NCBI GenBank assembly: GCA_910579675.1
Contig: CAJTUF010000001.1
Location: 145,717 to 209,716, forward strand
Origin: an uncultured Muribaculaceae bacterium
GTDB taxonomy: Bacteria > Bacteroidota > Bacteroidia > Bacteroidales > Muribaculaceae
Direction of reading: 5' to 3'
Length of the DNA: 64,000 nucleotides
A program made the position numbers and the translations under genes. Each line of letters begins with the position of its first letter. Within the stretch, counting starts at the first letter, position 1. Below, piece by piece: positions 1 to 8,085 of this stretch. The notes under the pieces were generated by a model. It saw only the letters and a list, made by a program, of their open reading frames with translations, did not search any database and was not told the DNA's origin.

Positions 1-144
1 GAGATGGGTGCATCATACATGTGGCAAGGACTCACTTGCGCCATAGTCATTATAGGTATCCGCATACTTACCCTGCGCTACAACCTGTCGCTTCCAACCC
101 TCGCTCCCGTCAAGCCCGAAGAGCTCAACAAGCGTCATCATTGA
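1..144 (+). CDS. C-terminal end of a TRIC/UPF0126-family membrane protein (partial)
   Basis: An open frame runs from the window edge to a TGA at 142-144, giving 47 residues. It contains one hydrophobic stretch (GLTCAIVIIGIRILTL) followed by RYNLSLPTL and a short polar tail. The combination of a last transmembrane helix and a basic-aromatic R-Y-x-L-x-L-P segment resembles the C-terminus of the UPF0126/TRIC family of small bacterial cation channels; this is recognition by eye from a short fragment. The 3' end converges on, and overlaps by 7 bp, the phosphatase gene on the opposite strand. The start lies outside the window. Confidence 0.55.
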   Translation, partial: EMGASYMWQGLTCAIVIIGIRILTLRYNLSLPTLAPVKPEELNKRHH

Positions 145-1406
145 GCCAGACGGCCCTCAAGATAGCTCCGGGCTGAGCTCCACGACGCATAATCAACCCC
201 GCTGCCGGGTATGACAGGCATCATGCGCCCATTGACTGCGAGACGCAGATAATAATTGCCGGTGGTGCTTCGGAAGAGCGTGAGAGTGATGTTGGCAGCC
301 ATCGGCACAAGATCGAAATTATGCCAATGCGAGGCCACGCTGTCGAGTTCGGGCGATATGTAGTTCGCCGCAGAGATCCCCATGAGAGTCATCAGAGGCA
401 TCATAGTCTCAGCATGGCCAAAATAAAGTTGCACTGGTGGCGTTGAGCCACTTGCGACAAAGGTGTCTATTCCCGCAATCAGAGCTTTGAGCAGCGGAGT
501 GGCCATCATCATCGGGATATCCGACACTTCAGAGGCCGAATACTTGAGATATTGGGTGAGATTCTTCGAGGCCCAGCACCTGTAATACTCCTCTTGGGTA
601 AACCATTCGCCCGGACACACATCAATGCCCATGGCTCCACAGCCGGCTATCATCGAATATACCGCCATAGCCTCCCAACGTCTCTCGTCGGGAGTGGCTG
701 GCAGAGTGTTGCCCACAAGACGCCTGAGGATCGAGCTCGCTGTGACATCATTGACCATCTCCTGCTCATACTTCTCTGAGATATGCAGCAGCCTGTCGCT
801 CTTCTTCAAGTCGAGATAGGCACGGTCGGTGTCGAAAAAACGCATCAGAGTATCGGCTCGCGATGTGCCGCTCTCCGTCGAAATCTCAAGTCCATAGCCA
901 TTGAGAAGCGTAAGCTGATGGATAAATGAATACATACTCATCACACAACGCGGTTTCCACGACGACAGAGCGCTGATGCGCGCACCTTTGCCAAACAATC
1001 CCGGTGCACTCTCATACAGAGCTCCCGCTATGCCACGCTGCTCTGCCTCGCCAAGCGAGTCGAGCCTGCCCCAGTTGCCATTGCCTGCCTTGAACACACT
1101 GTCGGAAAGTGCGAGGAGCGACACACCCTTCTCGGTGAGCTGTCCGGCATCATAGGCTTTCATCAGAAATTCCCGTACCTCAGCCACACACGATCCGGTG
1201 GTGGGGAATCGCGCACCGTGGCGGCTCACATGAGTTATCATCACAGGAGTGAGACTGTCGGGATGGGACAGCGGGCAGATGCTGTCGGGATACGGACGGG
1301 CGCTTCCGGCAAGATCGGTCCAACTGTAAAGGGGATTATTCTGTCCCGTGACGACCATAAAACATGAAGCTATGGATGCTGCAACGGCATAAAAAAAACG
1401 TTTCAT
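138..1406 (-). CDS. Multiple inositol polyphosphate phosphatase-like histidine phosphatase (phytase family)
   Basis: The 422-residue product has the branch-2 histidine phosphatase signature: the RHGAR motif at residues 62-66 (phosphohistidine H63) and HAE at 331-333. HAE in place of the HD proton-donor motif of ordinary acid phosphatases is typical of MINPP enzymes, known in Bacteroides to dephosphorylate inositol hexakisphosphate. The ATG at 1406 was chosen over an upstream one at 1448 because it begins a clear export signal (MKRFF then a hydrophobic stretch). The motif I-A-S-C at 12-15 could be a lipobox, so it may be a lipoprotein. It is monocistronic, convergent with the channel gene, and divergent from the TPR gene. 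Substrate is inferred from family only. Confidence 0.82.
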   Translation of the reverse strand: MKRFFYAVAASIASCFMVVTGQNNPLYSWTDLAGSARPYPDSICPLSHPDSLTPVMITHVSRHGARFPTTGSCVAEVREFLMKAYDAGQLTEKGVSLLALSDSVFKAGNGNWGRLDSLGEAEQRGIAGALYESAPGLFGKGARISALSSWKPRCVMSMYSFIHQLTLLNGYGLEISTESGTSRADTLMRFFDTDRAYLDLKKSDRLLHISEKYEQEMVNDVTASSILRRLVGNTLPATPDERRWEAMAVYSMIAGCGAMGIDVCPGEWFTQEEYYRCWASKNLTQYLKYSASEVSDIPMMMATPLLKALIAGIDTFVASGSTPPVQLYFGHAETMMPLMTLMGISAANYISPELDSVASHWHNFDLVPMAANITLTLFRSTTGNYYLRLAVNGRMMPVIPGSGVDYASWSSARSYLEGRLAQ

Positions 1407-1513
1407 ACAGGTAGGTAATGGATATATGGAGGAGATTTCACAAATCATGGCTATCTTTGCCGATGATATATCTTTACAACACTCTATAACTTACTAATGT
1501 TTTATCATCCACA

Positions 1514-1804
1514 ATGATGACCCCCCGACCCACTCCCGCCCAGATCGACGCCTTGATCGATGCCGACCGTCTTGACGAGGCTCTCGACGCCACCCGGTCG
1601 CTCCCCGACTCCGGCTCAGATCCCGACCTGCCTCAGCTGCTCTTTCTGCGCGGTAAAACCCTATGGCGACTCGGACTACGTAGCGAAGCTATCGGAGCTT
1701 ATTCCAGATCGGCTGCCCTCGCACCCGGCGGACCGGCGACCCGCGCCCTCGAACTCGCTACTGAGATCGATTCATTTTACAATCCCGACATATTCAACCC
1801 CTGA
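1514..1804 (+). CDS. Small tetratricopeptide-repeat protein
   Basis: This 96-residue protein contains a helical hairpin pattern: residues about 10-30 (IDALIDADRLDEALDATRSL) and a canonical TPR-like stretch about 42-70 (LLFLRGKTLWRLGLRSEAIG then AYSRSAALAPGG). One to two TPR motifs fit; there is no signal peptide, so it is presumably cytoplasmic. The reading frame is GC-rich and uses codons like its neighbours. A TATCTTTG box on the plus strand at 1452-1459 lies upstream, but no -33 element is visible. It ends 4 bp before the convergent small gene at 1809. TPR proteins mediate protein contacts; no specific partner can be named. Confidence 0.7.
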   Translation: MMTPRPTPAQIDALIDADRLDEALDATRSLPDSGSDPDLPQLLFLRGKTLWRLGLRSEAIGAYSRSAALAPGGPATRALELATEIDSFYNPDIFNP

Positions 1805-1808
1805 CCAG

Positions 1809-2045
1809 TCAGCGACGGACCATGATGCGCTCGGTCCGATTCCAGCCGGCCGTGGAGTTGCGCACACTCACAGTCACCAATCCGGTCCCGGAACCAGCCG
1901 GAATGGCTCCAAGCACACGCTTCATCACCGCTGCCATGTCGGTGATTCCGCTCAGGCGCAAGTGGGCCACAATAGCACCCCCCAGCCTTGAGATGGTGGC
2001 ATAGAGAATATCGGTTGCGTGTATGGTCATCGATGACATATTCAT
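1809..2045 (-). CDS. Small conserved-looking hypothetical protein
   Basis: A 78-residue product with a probable helix-rich core (YATISRLGGAIVAHLRLSGI) and a basic C-terminus. I do not recognise the family. It is favoured over the overlapping plus-strand frames because a good Bacteroidales -7 box (TATCTTTG read on the minus strand, 2082-2089) lies 36 bp upstream of the ATG, and because the stop codon falls 4 bp beyond the convergent TPR gene, leaving tidy spacing. Two other in-frame ATGs follow closely, so the start may be at 2039 or 2030. There is no signal peptide or catalytic motif. Confidence 0.55.
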   Translation of the reverse strand: MNMSSMTIHATDILYATISRLGGAIVAHLRLSGITDMAAVMKRVLGAIPAGSGTGLVTVSVRNSTAGWNRTERIMVRR

Positions 2046-2081
2046 AACAGGATGTTTTTAGAGGAGTTATTATTTATACTG

Positions 2082-2089
2082 CAAAGATA
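2082..2089 (-). promoter_or_regulatory. Bacteroidales -7 box for the 78-residue protein gene
   Basis: The minus strand reads TATCTTTG, an exact match to the Bacteroidales primary-sigma -7 consensus TAnnTTTG. It gives a leader of about 35 nt. No clear -33 TTTG is present at the usual 19-21 bp spacing. Confidence 0.5.
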
Positions 2090-2149
2090 GACACCACCAT
2101 GAGCAATCATGTTGCCCACTCTTGTTATCAATCATTAATCACCACTTGT

Positions 2150-2181
2150 TTTGTGCATTTTTGTGGAATGTAGTAATTTTG
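2150..2181 (+). promoter_or_regulatory. Bacteroidales promoter for the OprP-like porin gene
   Basis: TTTG at 2150-2153 is followed after exactly 20 bp by TAATTTTG at 2174-2181. Both elements and the spacing fit the Bacteroides -33/-7 promoter consensus. The predicted start of transcription is near 2185, giving a leader of about 38 nt to the ATG at 2223, which supports that start over the upstream alternatives. Confidence 0.75.
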
Positions 2182-2222
2182 CATCTTCAACAAAAACCGA
2201 CTCACGTTTCGATCCATCACAA

Positions 2223-3266
2223 ATGCAAATCACAAGCCACTTGCGGAAATTCATCACCGCCACAGCCCTCTCTGCCGCAGCTCTTGGCGCCAGCGCAGCC
2301 GATAATATGCCAGCCATGCCTCAGATCCACGGTGTGTTGCGCACACGTCTGGAAATGACGACCACCGATCCGGTTGAATACCGGTTTCAAGTGCGCTATG
2401 CGCGCCTCTCGCTCGGAGGCGACATAGGGCCGTCAGTGAAATATTTCGTGCAGACCGACCTCTGCGATCAGGGCAAAATAAAGATACTCGACGTGTGGAG
2501 CCGCATAGCTCTCGCCCCGGGACTCTACATTCAGGCCGGACAGTTCCGTATGCCTTTCGGAGTCGAGACATTCATGGCTCCATCCAACTATGTTTTCTCC
2601 AACCGCTCATTCATAGGCAAGCAGATGTGCAACTACCGCGCCGTTGGTGCCAAACTGGCCTATACCCTCCCCTCGGCTCCGCTGCTGCTCGAAGCCGGAG
2701 TGTTCAATCCCCGCGCCATAGGCGACCACAACGTGTGGCAGAAGCGGGTGGCAGCCTCCGGAAAAGCCACCTTTACCCCCGGCCCCATGACGTTTTCGGC
2801 CGGTATAGCATCGCTTACCCCCGACAGCGTCCGTGCCAACCTCTTTGACCTCTCGGCCGGTTTCAGCCACAACCGCTGGCAGGCTCGCGCCGAATATATG
2901 TACGAGCACTATACCGGAAACGCCCACCCCGACTCCCATGGCTGGGCACTCTGGGCCGACTATCACTTCCCCATAAAAGCCGGCATATTCAACACCATGT
3001 CAGTGCAGGGACGCTACGACGGACTTACCAACCACGCCTCGCTCGCATCGGCTCCCGTAAACAGCCCCGGCCAGCCGCTGAGACTCGCCACCACATCCCC
3101 TACCCGCAACCGCATCACAGCCGGCGTGACAATGACAGCAGCCATAAGCAAATCGCTCGCCGCCGAAGTCCACGCCAACTACGAGCACTATATGTACCAC
3201 TCCGACGCGATTGTGGCCCCTGGCGAGTCGTCGAAAGCGCTCCTTGAGCTCGTGCTCCGCTTCTGA
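2223..3266 (+). CDS. OprO/OprP-type phosphate-selective porin family protein
   Basis: A 347-residue outer-membrane beta-barrel protein. Residues 1-27 form a signal peptide (basic start, hydrophobic core, A-S-A-A cleavage area). The mature protein has the OprP/O pattern: an early strand with R-Y-A-R-L-S-L-G-G, then F-V-Q-T-D-L, G-Q-F-R-M-P-F-G around residue 105, and the G-A-K-L-A-Y strand, finishing with an aromatic residue (LRF) as barrel proteins do. The family forms anion-selective channels in Pseudomonas, but in Bacteroidales the substrate is usually unknown and need not be phosphate. The ATG at 2223 is chosen from the signal peptide and the promoter position. It is a single-gene unit upstream of the thrA promoter. 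Confidence 0.82.
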   Translation: MQITSHLRKFITATALSAAALGASAADNMPAMPQIHGVLRTRLEMTTTDPVEYRFQVRYARLSLGGDIGPSVKYFVQTDLCDQGKIKILDVWSRIALAPGLYIQAGQFRMPFGVETFMAPSNYVFSNRSFIGKQMCNYRAVGAKLAYTLPSAPLLLEAGVFNPRAIGDHNVWQKRVAASGKATFTPGPMTFSAGIASLTPDSVRANLFDLSAGFSHNRWQARAEYMYEHYTGNAHPDSHGWALWADYHFPIKAGIFNTMSVQGRYDGLTNHASLASAPVNSPGQPLRLATTSPTRNRITAGVTMTAAISKSLAAEVHANYEHYMYHSDAIVAPGESSKALLELVLRF

Positions 3267-3278
3267 CCCCGCTATTTA

Positions 3279-3310
3279 TTTGGTCATGCTCCAAATAATC
3301 ACTACCTTTG
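3279..3310 (+). promoter_or_regulatory. Bacteroidales promoter for thrA operon
   Basis: TTTG (3279-3282) and TACCTTTG (3303-3310) are separated by 20 bp, matching the -33/-7 consensus. Transcription would start near 3314-3317, leaving a leader of roughly 85 nt before the thrA ATG at 3400. The leader has GGGCGG at 3317-3322 that can pair with CCGCCC at 3345-3350. No leader peptide rich in Thr or Ile codons is evident. Confidence 0.75.
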
Positions 3311-3399
3311 TGGAGCGGGCGGCAAACCCCACTCCCCTCCACCTCCGCCCCATCATATAACCAGTTTTCACGACATTCCTACACTCTTTTTTCAATATA

Positions 3400-5880
3400 A
3401 TGAAGGTATTGAAATTTGGCGGCACTTCGGTAGGCACCGTTGAGAGTCTCGCCAATGTAAAACAGATTGTGGCCGGATATCTGGCCGATCAGCCCGACCA
3501 GCCCATTGTGGTGGTGGTGTCGGCCCTCGGCGGTCTCACCGACAAGCTCATCGCCACAGCACGCCTCGCAGCTGCCGCCGACCCGGCCTATATAGCCGAA
3601 CTCGACGCCATCATAGAGCGTCATCACAAAGTGGCGGCTGCCACCGTGACCGACCCTTCTATATTAGCCGGTGTGATGTCGAGAGTCGACAATCTTCTCG
3701 ACGAGCTCAGCAACATATATCGCGGCGTGAGCCTCATACGCGATCTCTCTCCCCGATCGCTCGACATAATCGTGAGCTATGGCGAACGCCTCTCATCGAC
3801 CATCATAGAGCATATCCTCCCCTCTGCCACCCTATTCGATTCCCGACGCTTCATAAAGACTGTCGACCAGTTTGGCAAGCACGTGCTCGACGCCGATGCC
3901 ACCCACACCGCCATCGCCGCCACTTTCACACCTGCCACTCTCGCTCCCGGGCGTGTGATTCTGGTGCCAGGATTCATCTCTACCGCTGCCGACAACGAAA
4001 ACGAAATCACCAACCTCGGGCGCGGTGGCAGCGACTACACTGCAGCCATACTCGCAGCCGATCTCAACGCCGAGGCCCTCGAGATATGGACCGATGTCGA
4101 CGGATTCCTGACCGCCGACCCCCGTCAGGTACAGGGCACCTATGTCATACCCCACCTCTCATTCATCGAGGCCATGGAGCTATGCAACTATGGCGCCAAG
4201 GTGATCTATCCCCCTACGATCTACCCGGTGTTCCACAAGAGCATACCCATCCATATCAAAAACACCTTCAACCCCACCGCCCCCGGCACACTCATCTCCG
4301 ACACCCCGGCATCTACCGAGCCCTCAGCTCCGGGAAAGTCAATAAGAGGCATATCGTCGATCAACGACACCTGCCTCATCACCGTGTCGGGCCTCGCAAT
4401 GGTGGGCATAATAGGCATCAACGCCCGAATATTCAACTCACTCACCCGCAACGGTGTGAGCGTGTTTATGGTGAGTCAGGCTTCGAGTGAAAACACCACC
4501 TCCTTTGCCGTGCGCAACTCCGACGCCGAAAGAGCCATGGCCGCTCTTGAGACAGAATTTGCCGCCGAACTCCAGACTGGCGAGTTCAATCCTATCAAGG
4601 TGGAGCGCAACCTTGCCACCATAGCAATTGTGGGCGAAAACATGCGTCATCAGCCCGGTGTGGCCGGTCGCCTCTTCAACACTCTGGGCCGTAACGGCAT
4701 CAATGTCAAGGCTTGCGCCCAGGGCGCCTCGGAAACCAATATGTCGTTCGTTGTCGAGCTGGCCGACGAGCGCAAGGCACTCAACCTCATCCACGAGAGT
4801 TTTTTCTTATCTGACACTCGCCTTCTCAACCTGTTCATAGTGGGAATTGGCAACGTCGGGTGTCATCTTCTTGAGCAGATCGCAACTCAGCAACCCACTC
4901 TGCTCGCCACCAAGGCCCTAAAACTTAGGGTCCTGGGCATAGCCAATTCCCGTAAAGCAGTGTTCAACCCCGATGGTATCGACCTCTCGCAGTGGCGTCA
5001 TGAACTCGACAGCTCCGACCCCGTTGCCACCCCGGCAACAATCCTGAGGGAGATACTCGACATGAATGTCTACAATTCGGTATTTGTCGACTGCACCTCC
5101 TCGGCCGAGATTGCCGCTCTCTACCCGGCCCTTCTCGACCACAACGTCAATGTGGTGGCCGCCAACAAGAAAGCCGCCTCAAGCTCCTATGCCGACTATC
5201 TCAATCTTAAAGAGATAGCACGAAGGCGCGACGTGAAATTTCTCTTCGAGACCAACGTCGGGGCCGGACTGCCCATCATCAACACCATCAACAACCTCAT
5301 CAACTCCGGCGACCGGATACAGAAGATAGAGGCGGTGCTGTCGGGCACGCTTAACTTCATATTCAACACCATGAGCGCCGACATACCGCTATCGAAGGCA
5401 ATCAGAATGGCACGCGATGAAGGCTACAGCGAACCCGACCCCCGCGACGACCTCTCGGGAAGCGACGTCATACGCAAAATTGTGATTCTTGCCCGTGAAA
5501 GCGGTTATTGCTTCAACACCTCCGACGTCGAAGCCCGCCTCTTTGTCCCCGACCATCTCTTCACCGGACCACTCGACAGTTTCTTTGCCGCACTTGGCGA
5601 CCTCGACCGCGACATGGAAGTCAAGCGCCGAAACGCCGAAGCTGCCGGACGACGCTTCCGATTCGTGGCCCGTATGGCCGACGGCAAACTCAGCGTAGGA
5701 CTCGAGGAGGTCGATTCGTCCCACCCGTTCTACTATCTCGACGGATCAAACAATGTGATACTCATCACCACCGAGCGCTACCACGACTATCCCATGGAAA
5801 TCAAGGGTTATGGCGCCGGAGCCGAAGTGACAGCCGCAGGTGTGTTTGCCGACATCATCTCTATTGCCAACATCCGCTGA
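3400..5880 (+). CDS. thrA: Bifunctional aspartate kinase / homoserine dehydrogenase I
   Basis: The 826-residue enzyme catalyses the first step (aspartate to aspartyl phosphate) and the third step (aspartate semialdehyde to homoserine) of threonine synthesis. The kinase domain begins with KFGGTSVG at residues 5-12 and includes the GRGGSDYTA substrate segment near 207-215. Two ACT regulatory segments lie at about 320-465. The dehydrogenase Rossmann motif GIGNVG is near residue 481, and the SGTLNFIFN catalytic segment begins at 648, followed by GYSEPDPRDDLSG. Length and order match the fused family, which is usually feedback-inhibited by threonine. The TGA overlaps the thrC ATG (TGATG), so the two are translationally coupled. 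Confidence 0.96.
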   Translation: MKVLKFGGTSVGTVESLANVKQIVAGYLADQPDQPIVVVVSALGGLTDKLIATARLAAAADPAYIAELDAIIERHHKVAAATVTDPSILAGVMSRVDNLLDELSNIYRGVSLIRDLSPRSLDIIVSYGERLSSTIIEHILPSATLFDSRRFIKTVDQFGKHVLDADATHTAIAATFTPATLAPGRVILVPGFISTAADNENEITNLGRGGSDYTAAILAADLNAEALEIWTDVDGFLTADPRQVQGTYVIPHLSFIEAMELCNYGAKVIYPPTIYPVFHKSIPIHIKNTFNPTAPGTLISDTPASTEPSAPGKSIRGISSINDTCLITVSGLAMVGIIGINARIFNSLTRNGVSVFMVSQASSENTTSFAVRNSDAERAMAALETEFAAELQTGEFNPIKVERNLATIAIVGENMRHQPGVAGRLFNTLGRNGINVKACAQGASETNMSFVVELADERKALNLIHESFFLSDTRLLNLFIVGIGNVGCHLLEQIATQQPTLLATKALKLRVLGIANSRKAVFNPDGIDLSQWRHELDSSDPVATPATILREILDMNVYNSVFVDCTSSAEIAALYPALLDHNVNVVAANKKAASSSYADYLNLKEIARRRDVKFLFETNVGAGLPIINTINNLINSGDRIQKIEAVLSGTLNFIFNTMSADIPLSKAIRMARDEGYSEPDPRDDLSGSDVIRKIVILARESGYCFNTSDVEARLFVPDHLFTGPLDSFFAALGDLDRDMEVKRRNAEAAGRRFRFVARMADGKLSVGLEEVDSSHPFYYLDGSNNVILITTERYHDYPMEIKGYGAGAEVTAAGVFADIISIANIR

Positions 5881-7115
5881 TGCTTTATTATTCCACCGCC
5901 AATCCGCGCCATAGGGTGAGCCTCCTCGAAGCTGTGGGAAGAGGCCTGCCTCCCGATGGAGGTGTGTATATGCCCGAGAGGCTTCCTTTCATACCAAAGG
6001 CGTTTTTCAACAACATGGCCGATATGTCGCTCAAAGATATAGGCTATGTTGTGGCCAACACCCTCTTTGGCGAAGACATTGCCGCTGCCGACCTGAAGCA
6101 GATAGTGGCCGAAGCCATCAACTTCGACACTCCCTTGATCCCCGACCCCGACAATAGCGGAATGTATGCTCTCGAGCTCTTCCACGGCCCTTCGGGATCA
6201 TATAAGGATTTCGGCGCACGGTTCATGGCCCACACCCTGCGGCGCATCCACTGCCCCGACTCCCAGCTCAACATCATTGTGGCCACCACAGGAGATGCCG
6301 GCGAAGCTGTGGCACACTCATTTTTCGGAATGCCCGGAACAAGGGTTTTCATACTCTACCCCCACGTCGGCACAGGCATGAGGCAACTATCGTCGTTTGC
6401 CTCGCTTGGTGGCAACATAGTGCCCATCGAGGTCAGAGGCTCCTTCGCCCATTGCCACGATATGGTCAAGTCGGTATTTGCCGACCACAGCATAGGGCGC
6501 TCCATGAAGCTATTCGCTGCCAATTCATTTAATCTCGCGCGCCTCCTACCCCAGACCATCTATTACTTCTATGCCTACGCGCAGCTGATGCGCAGCGGAG
6601 CTGATCTATCGCGACTGGTCATAACCCTCCCCTCAGGCAACCTCGGCAATCTCACCGCCGGACTTATAGCCAAGCGCATGGGCCTCCCCGCGAGCCGAAT
6701 CATCTCGGTACGTACAGGTGAACCCGACTCATTCCACTCGTTCATACATCAGAATCTCAAGCCGGCAAGAATAGACGACTCAGGAGTTCCACCCAACTTC
6801 TGGCGACTGCTGGATCTCTACGACGGCAATCGCGACAATATCCTGGCCGACTCAGGGTCGATAATGCTATCGCCCGACACCGAAGCCAGTGTCAGTGCCG
6901 GAGCCGGTGTCGGCTCAATCGACCGATACTCCGCTGCCGCGCGCCACGCTCTCTCCGGTCTCGGCAACGAGGCTTCCACAAGGCTCTATCTTGCCACAAG
7001 CATTGCCCCCACTGCCACATCCGACCAGCGTCGGGTGCCATTCCGCCCGGCCGCAACTCTGCCCCCGTCACCGGCATTGTTCCGCGAATTTCTCCTCTCT
7101 TACCGACATAACTAA
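5880..7115 (+). CDS. thrC: Threonine synthase
   Basis: The 411-residue PLP enzyme converts O-phosphohomoserine to threonine. The lysine that binds PLP is K109 in GPSGSYKDFGARF. The N-terminus (YYSTANPRHRVSLLEAVGRG then LPPDGGVYMPE) is the standard start of the long bacterial threonine synthase type. The ATG at 5880 overlaps the thrA stop; longer upstream frames lie inside thrA and are rejected. A homoserine kinase is needed between ThrA and ThrC, and in many Bacteroidales a kinase gene lies here; none does in this window. The spacing to the next gene is 24 bp, suggesting one operon. Confidence 0.94.
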   Translation: MLYYSTANPRHRVSLLEAVGRGLPPDGGVYMPERLPFIPKAFFNNMADMSLKDIGYVVANTLFGEDIAAADLKQIVAEAINFDTPLIPDPDNSGMYALELFHGPSGSYKDFGARFMAHTLRRIHCPDSQLNIIVATTGDAGEAVAHSFFGMPGTRVFILYPHVGTGMRQLSSFASLGGNIVPIEVRGSFAHCHDMVKSVFADHSIGRSMKLFAANSFNLARLLPQTIYYFYAYAQLMRSGADLSRLVITLPSGNLGNLTAGLIAKRMGLPASRIISVRTGEPDSFHSFIHQNLKPARIDDSGVPPNFWRLLDLYDGNRDNILADSGSIMLSPDTEASVSAGAGVGSIDRYSAAARHALSGLGNEASTRLYLATSIAPTATSDQRRVPFRPAATLPPSPALFREFLLSYRHN

Positions 7116-7139
7116 CCCCATCATCCCCCCATTTTCATT

Positions 7140-7502
7140 ATGGCAAACAAACGTCAAATCAAGAAACAGATCACTGGTGCCTGCGGCGCCCTCGCCGCCG
7201 AGTGCATGCTCGCCATCGAATATGTCGACGGTCTCGACACCAAGGCAATGGAACAAATCATCCTTGAGATCGCAACTCTTCAGGATCACGCCATAAGCCG
7301 CTGCTCCATAGCCTTCGACAAAACCCCCTCCGACTTCGAAAACAGCCACGACTACACCACCGCCCGCGAGAAATATTTTGCCGACGCCTTCCGCAATCTC
7401 ATCAAAGAGTTCAACGAAAAGGTAGGCGCGATCGTTAAAGAGATGAACGCACTCCTTCCTCAGGAGCAGCGCGAAGCAAACAAGGCAGCCGCCAAGGCCT
7501 GA
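7140..7502 (+). CDS. Unrecognised small helical protein
   Basis: The product is 120 residues, predicted almost entirely helical, with a basic N-terminus (MANKRQIKKQI) and a lysine/alanine C-terminus (REANKAAAKA). It contains one small hydrophobic stretch (GALAAECMLAIEYVDGL) but no signal peptide or transmembrane segment. I do not recognise a family or a catalytic motif. It lies 24 bp after thrC and 27 bp before the acyltransferase gene, so it is probably cotranscribed with them. The frame has codon use like its neighbours and no competing frame on either strand looks better. Confidence 0.72.
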   Translation: MANKRQIKKQITGACGALAAECMLAIEYVDGLDTKAMEQIILEIATLQDHAISRCSIAFDKTPSDFENSHDYTTAREKYFADAFRNLIKEFNEKVGAIVKEMNALLPQEQREANKAAAKA

Positions 7503-7529
7503 CCTTAACCACTTAAAAACCGAACACAT

Positions 7530-8075
7530 ATGCGACTCGCATCATTGATCCTCAAGCTCATGGGCTGGAAAGTCACGGTGTCTGTACCTGATTTTCCCAA
7601 ATGTATCATATGCGTGGCACCGCATACATCCAATCTTGATTTCATCATCGGCAAGCTGGCCTATGCGTCGATAGGACGCAAGGCCGGCTTCCTGATGAAA
7701 AGCACCTGGTTTTTCTTTCCACTCGGGATTATCTTCAGGGCCATAGGGGGTGTGCCGGTCTACCGCGACAAGCGCAAGGGCGATCTCACCCGGCAGCTCA
7801 TCGACCGGTTCAACTCCGCCTCCCGTCTCGCCCTGGCCATTACTCCCGAAGGTACCCGCTCGCTCACCTCTAAGTGGCACACCGGCTTCCTCCGCATAGC
7901 CGCCGCCACTGGTGTGCCGGTGATACTCGGAGCCATCGACTTCGCCACAAAAGATGTGTATCTCACCCATGTGTTTACCCCCACTGGCGACATGGAGGCC
8001 GACATGAGAGCCGTCAAAGACTATTACCGACCCTTCACTGGCCGCCATCCGGATCAATTCACCACCTCCGACTGA
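7530..8075 (+). CDS. PlsC-like phospholipid/glycerol acyltransferase
   Basis: This 181-residue protein carries the two core motifs of the LPLAT family: HTSNLD (H32-x4-D37), the catalytic acyl-transfer motif, and EGTRS beginning at E107, which binds glycerol phosphate. Its compact size and lack of a long N-terminal membrane region place it with the short 1-acyl-glycerol-3-phosphate acyltransferase-like proteins common in Bacteroidetes. It probably acylates a lysophospholipid or similar lipid at the inner face of the membrane, but the acceptor cannot be read from sequence. It stands 10 bp before the nitrilase gene in a tight cluster. Confidence 0.85.
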   Translation: MRLASLILKLMGWKVTVSVPDFPKCIICVAPHTSNLDFIIGKLAYASIGRKAGFLMKSTWFFFPLGIIFRAIGGVPVYRDKRKGDLTRQLIDRFNSASRLALAITPEGTRSLTSKWHTGFLRIAAATGVPVILGAIDFATKDVYLTHVFTPTGDMEADMRAVKDYYRPFTGRHPDQFTTSD

Positions 8076-8085
8076 CAACTATCCC

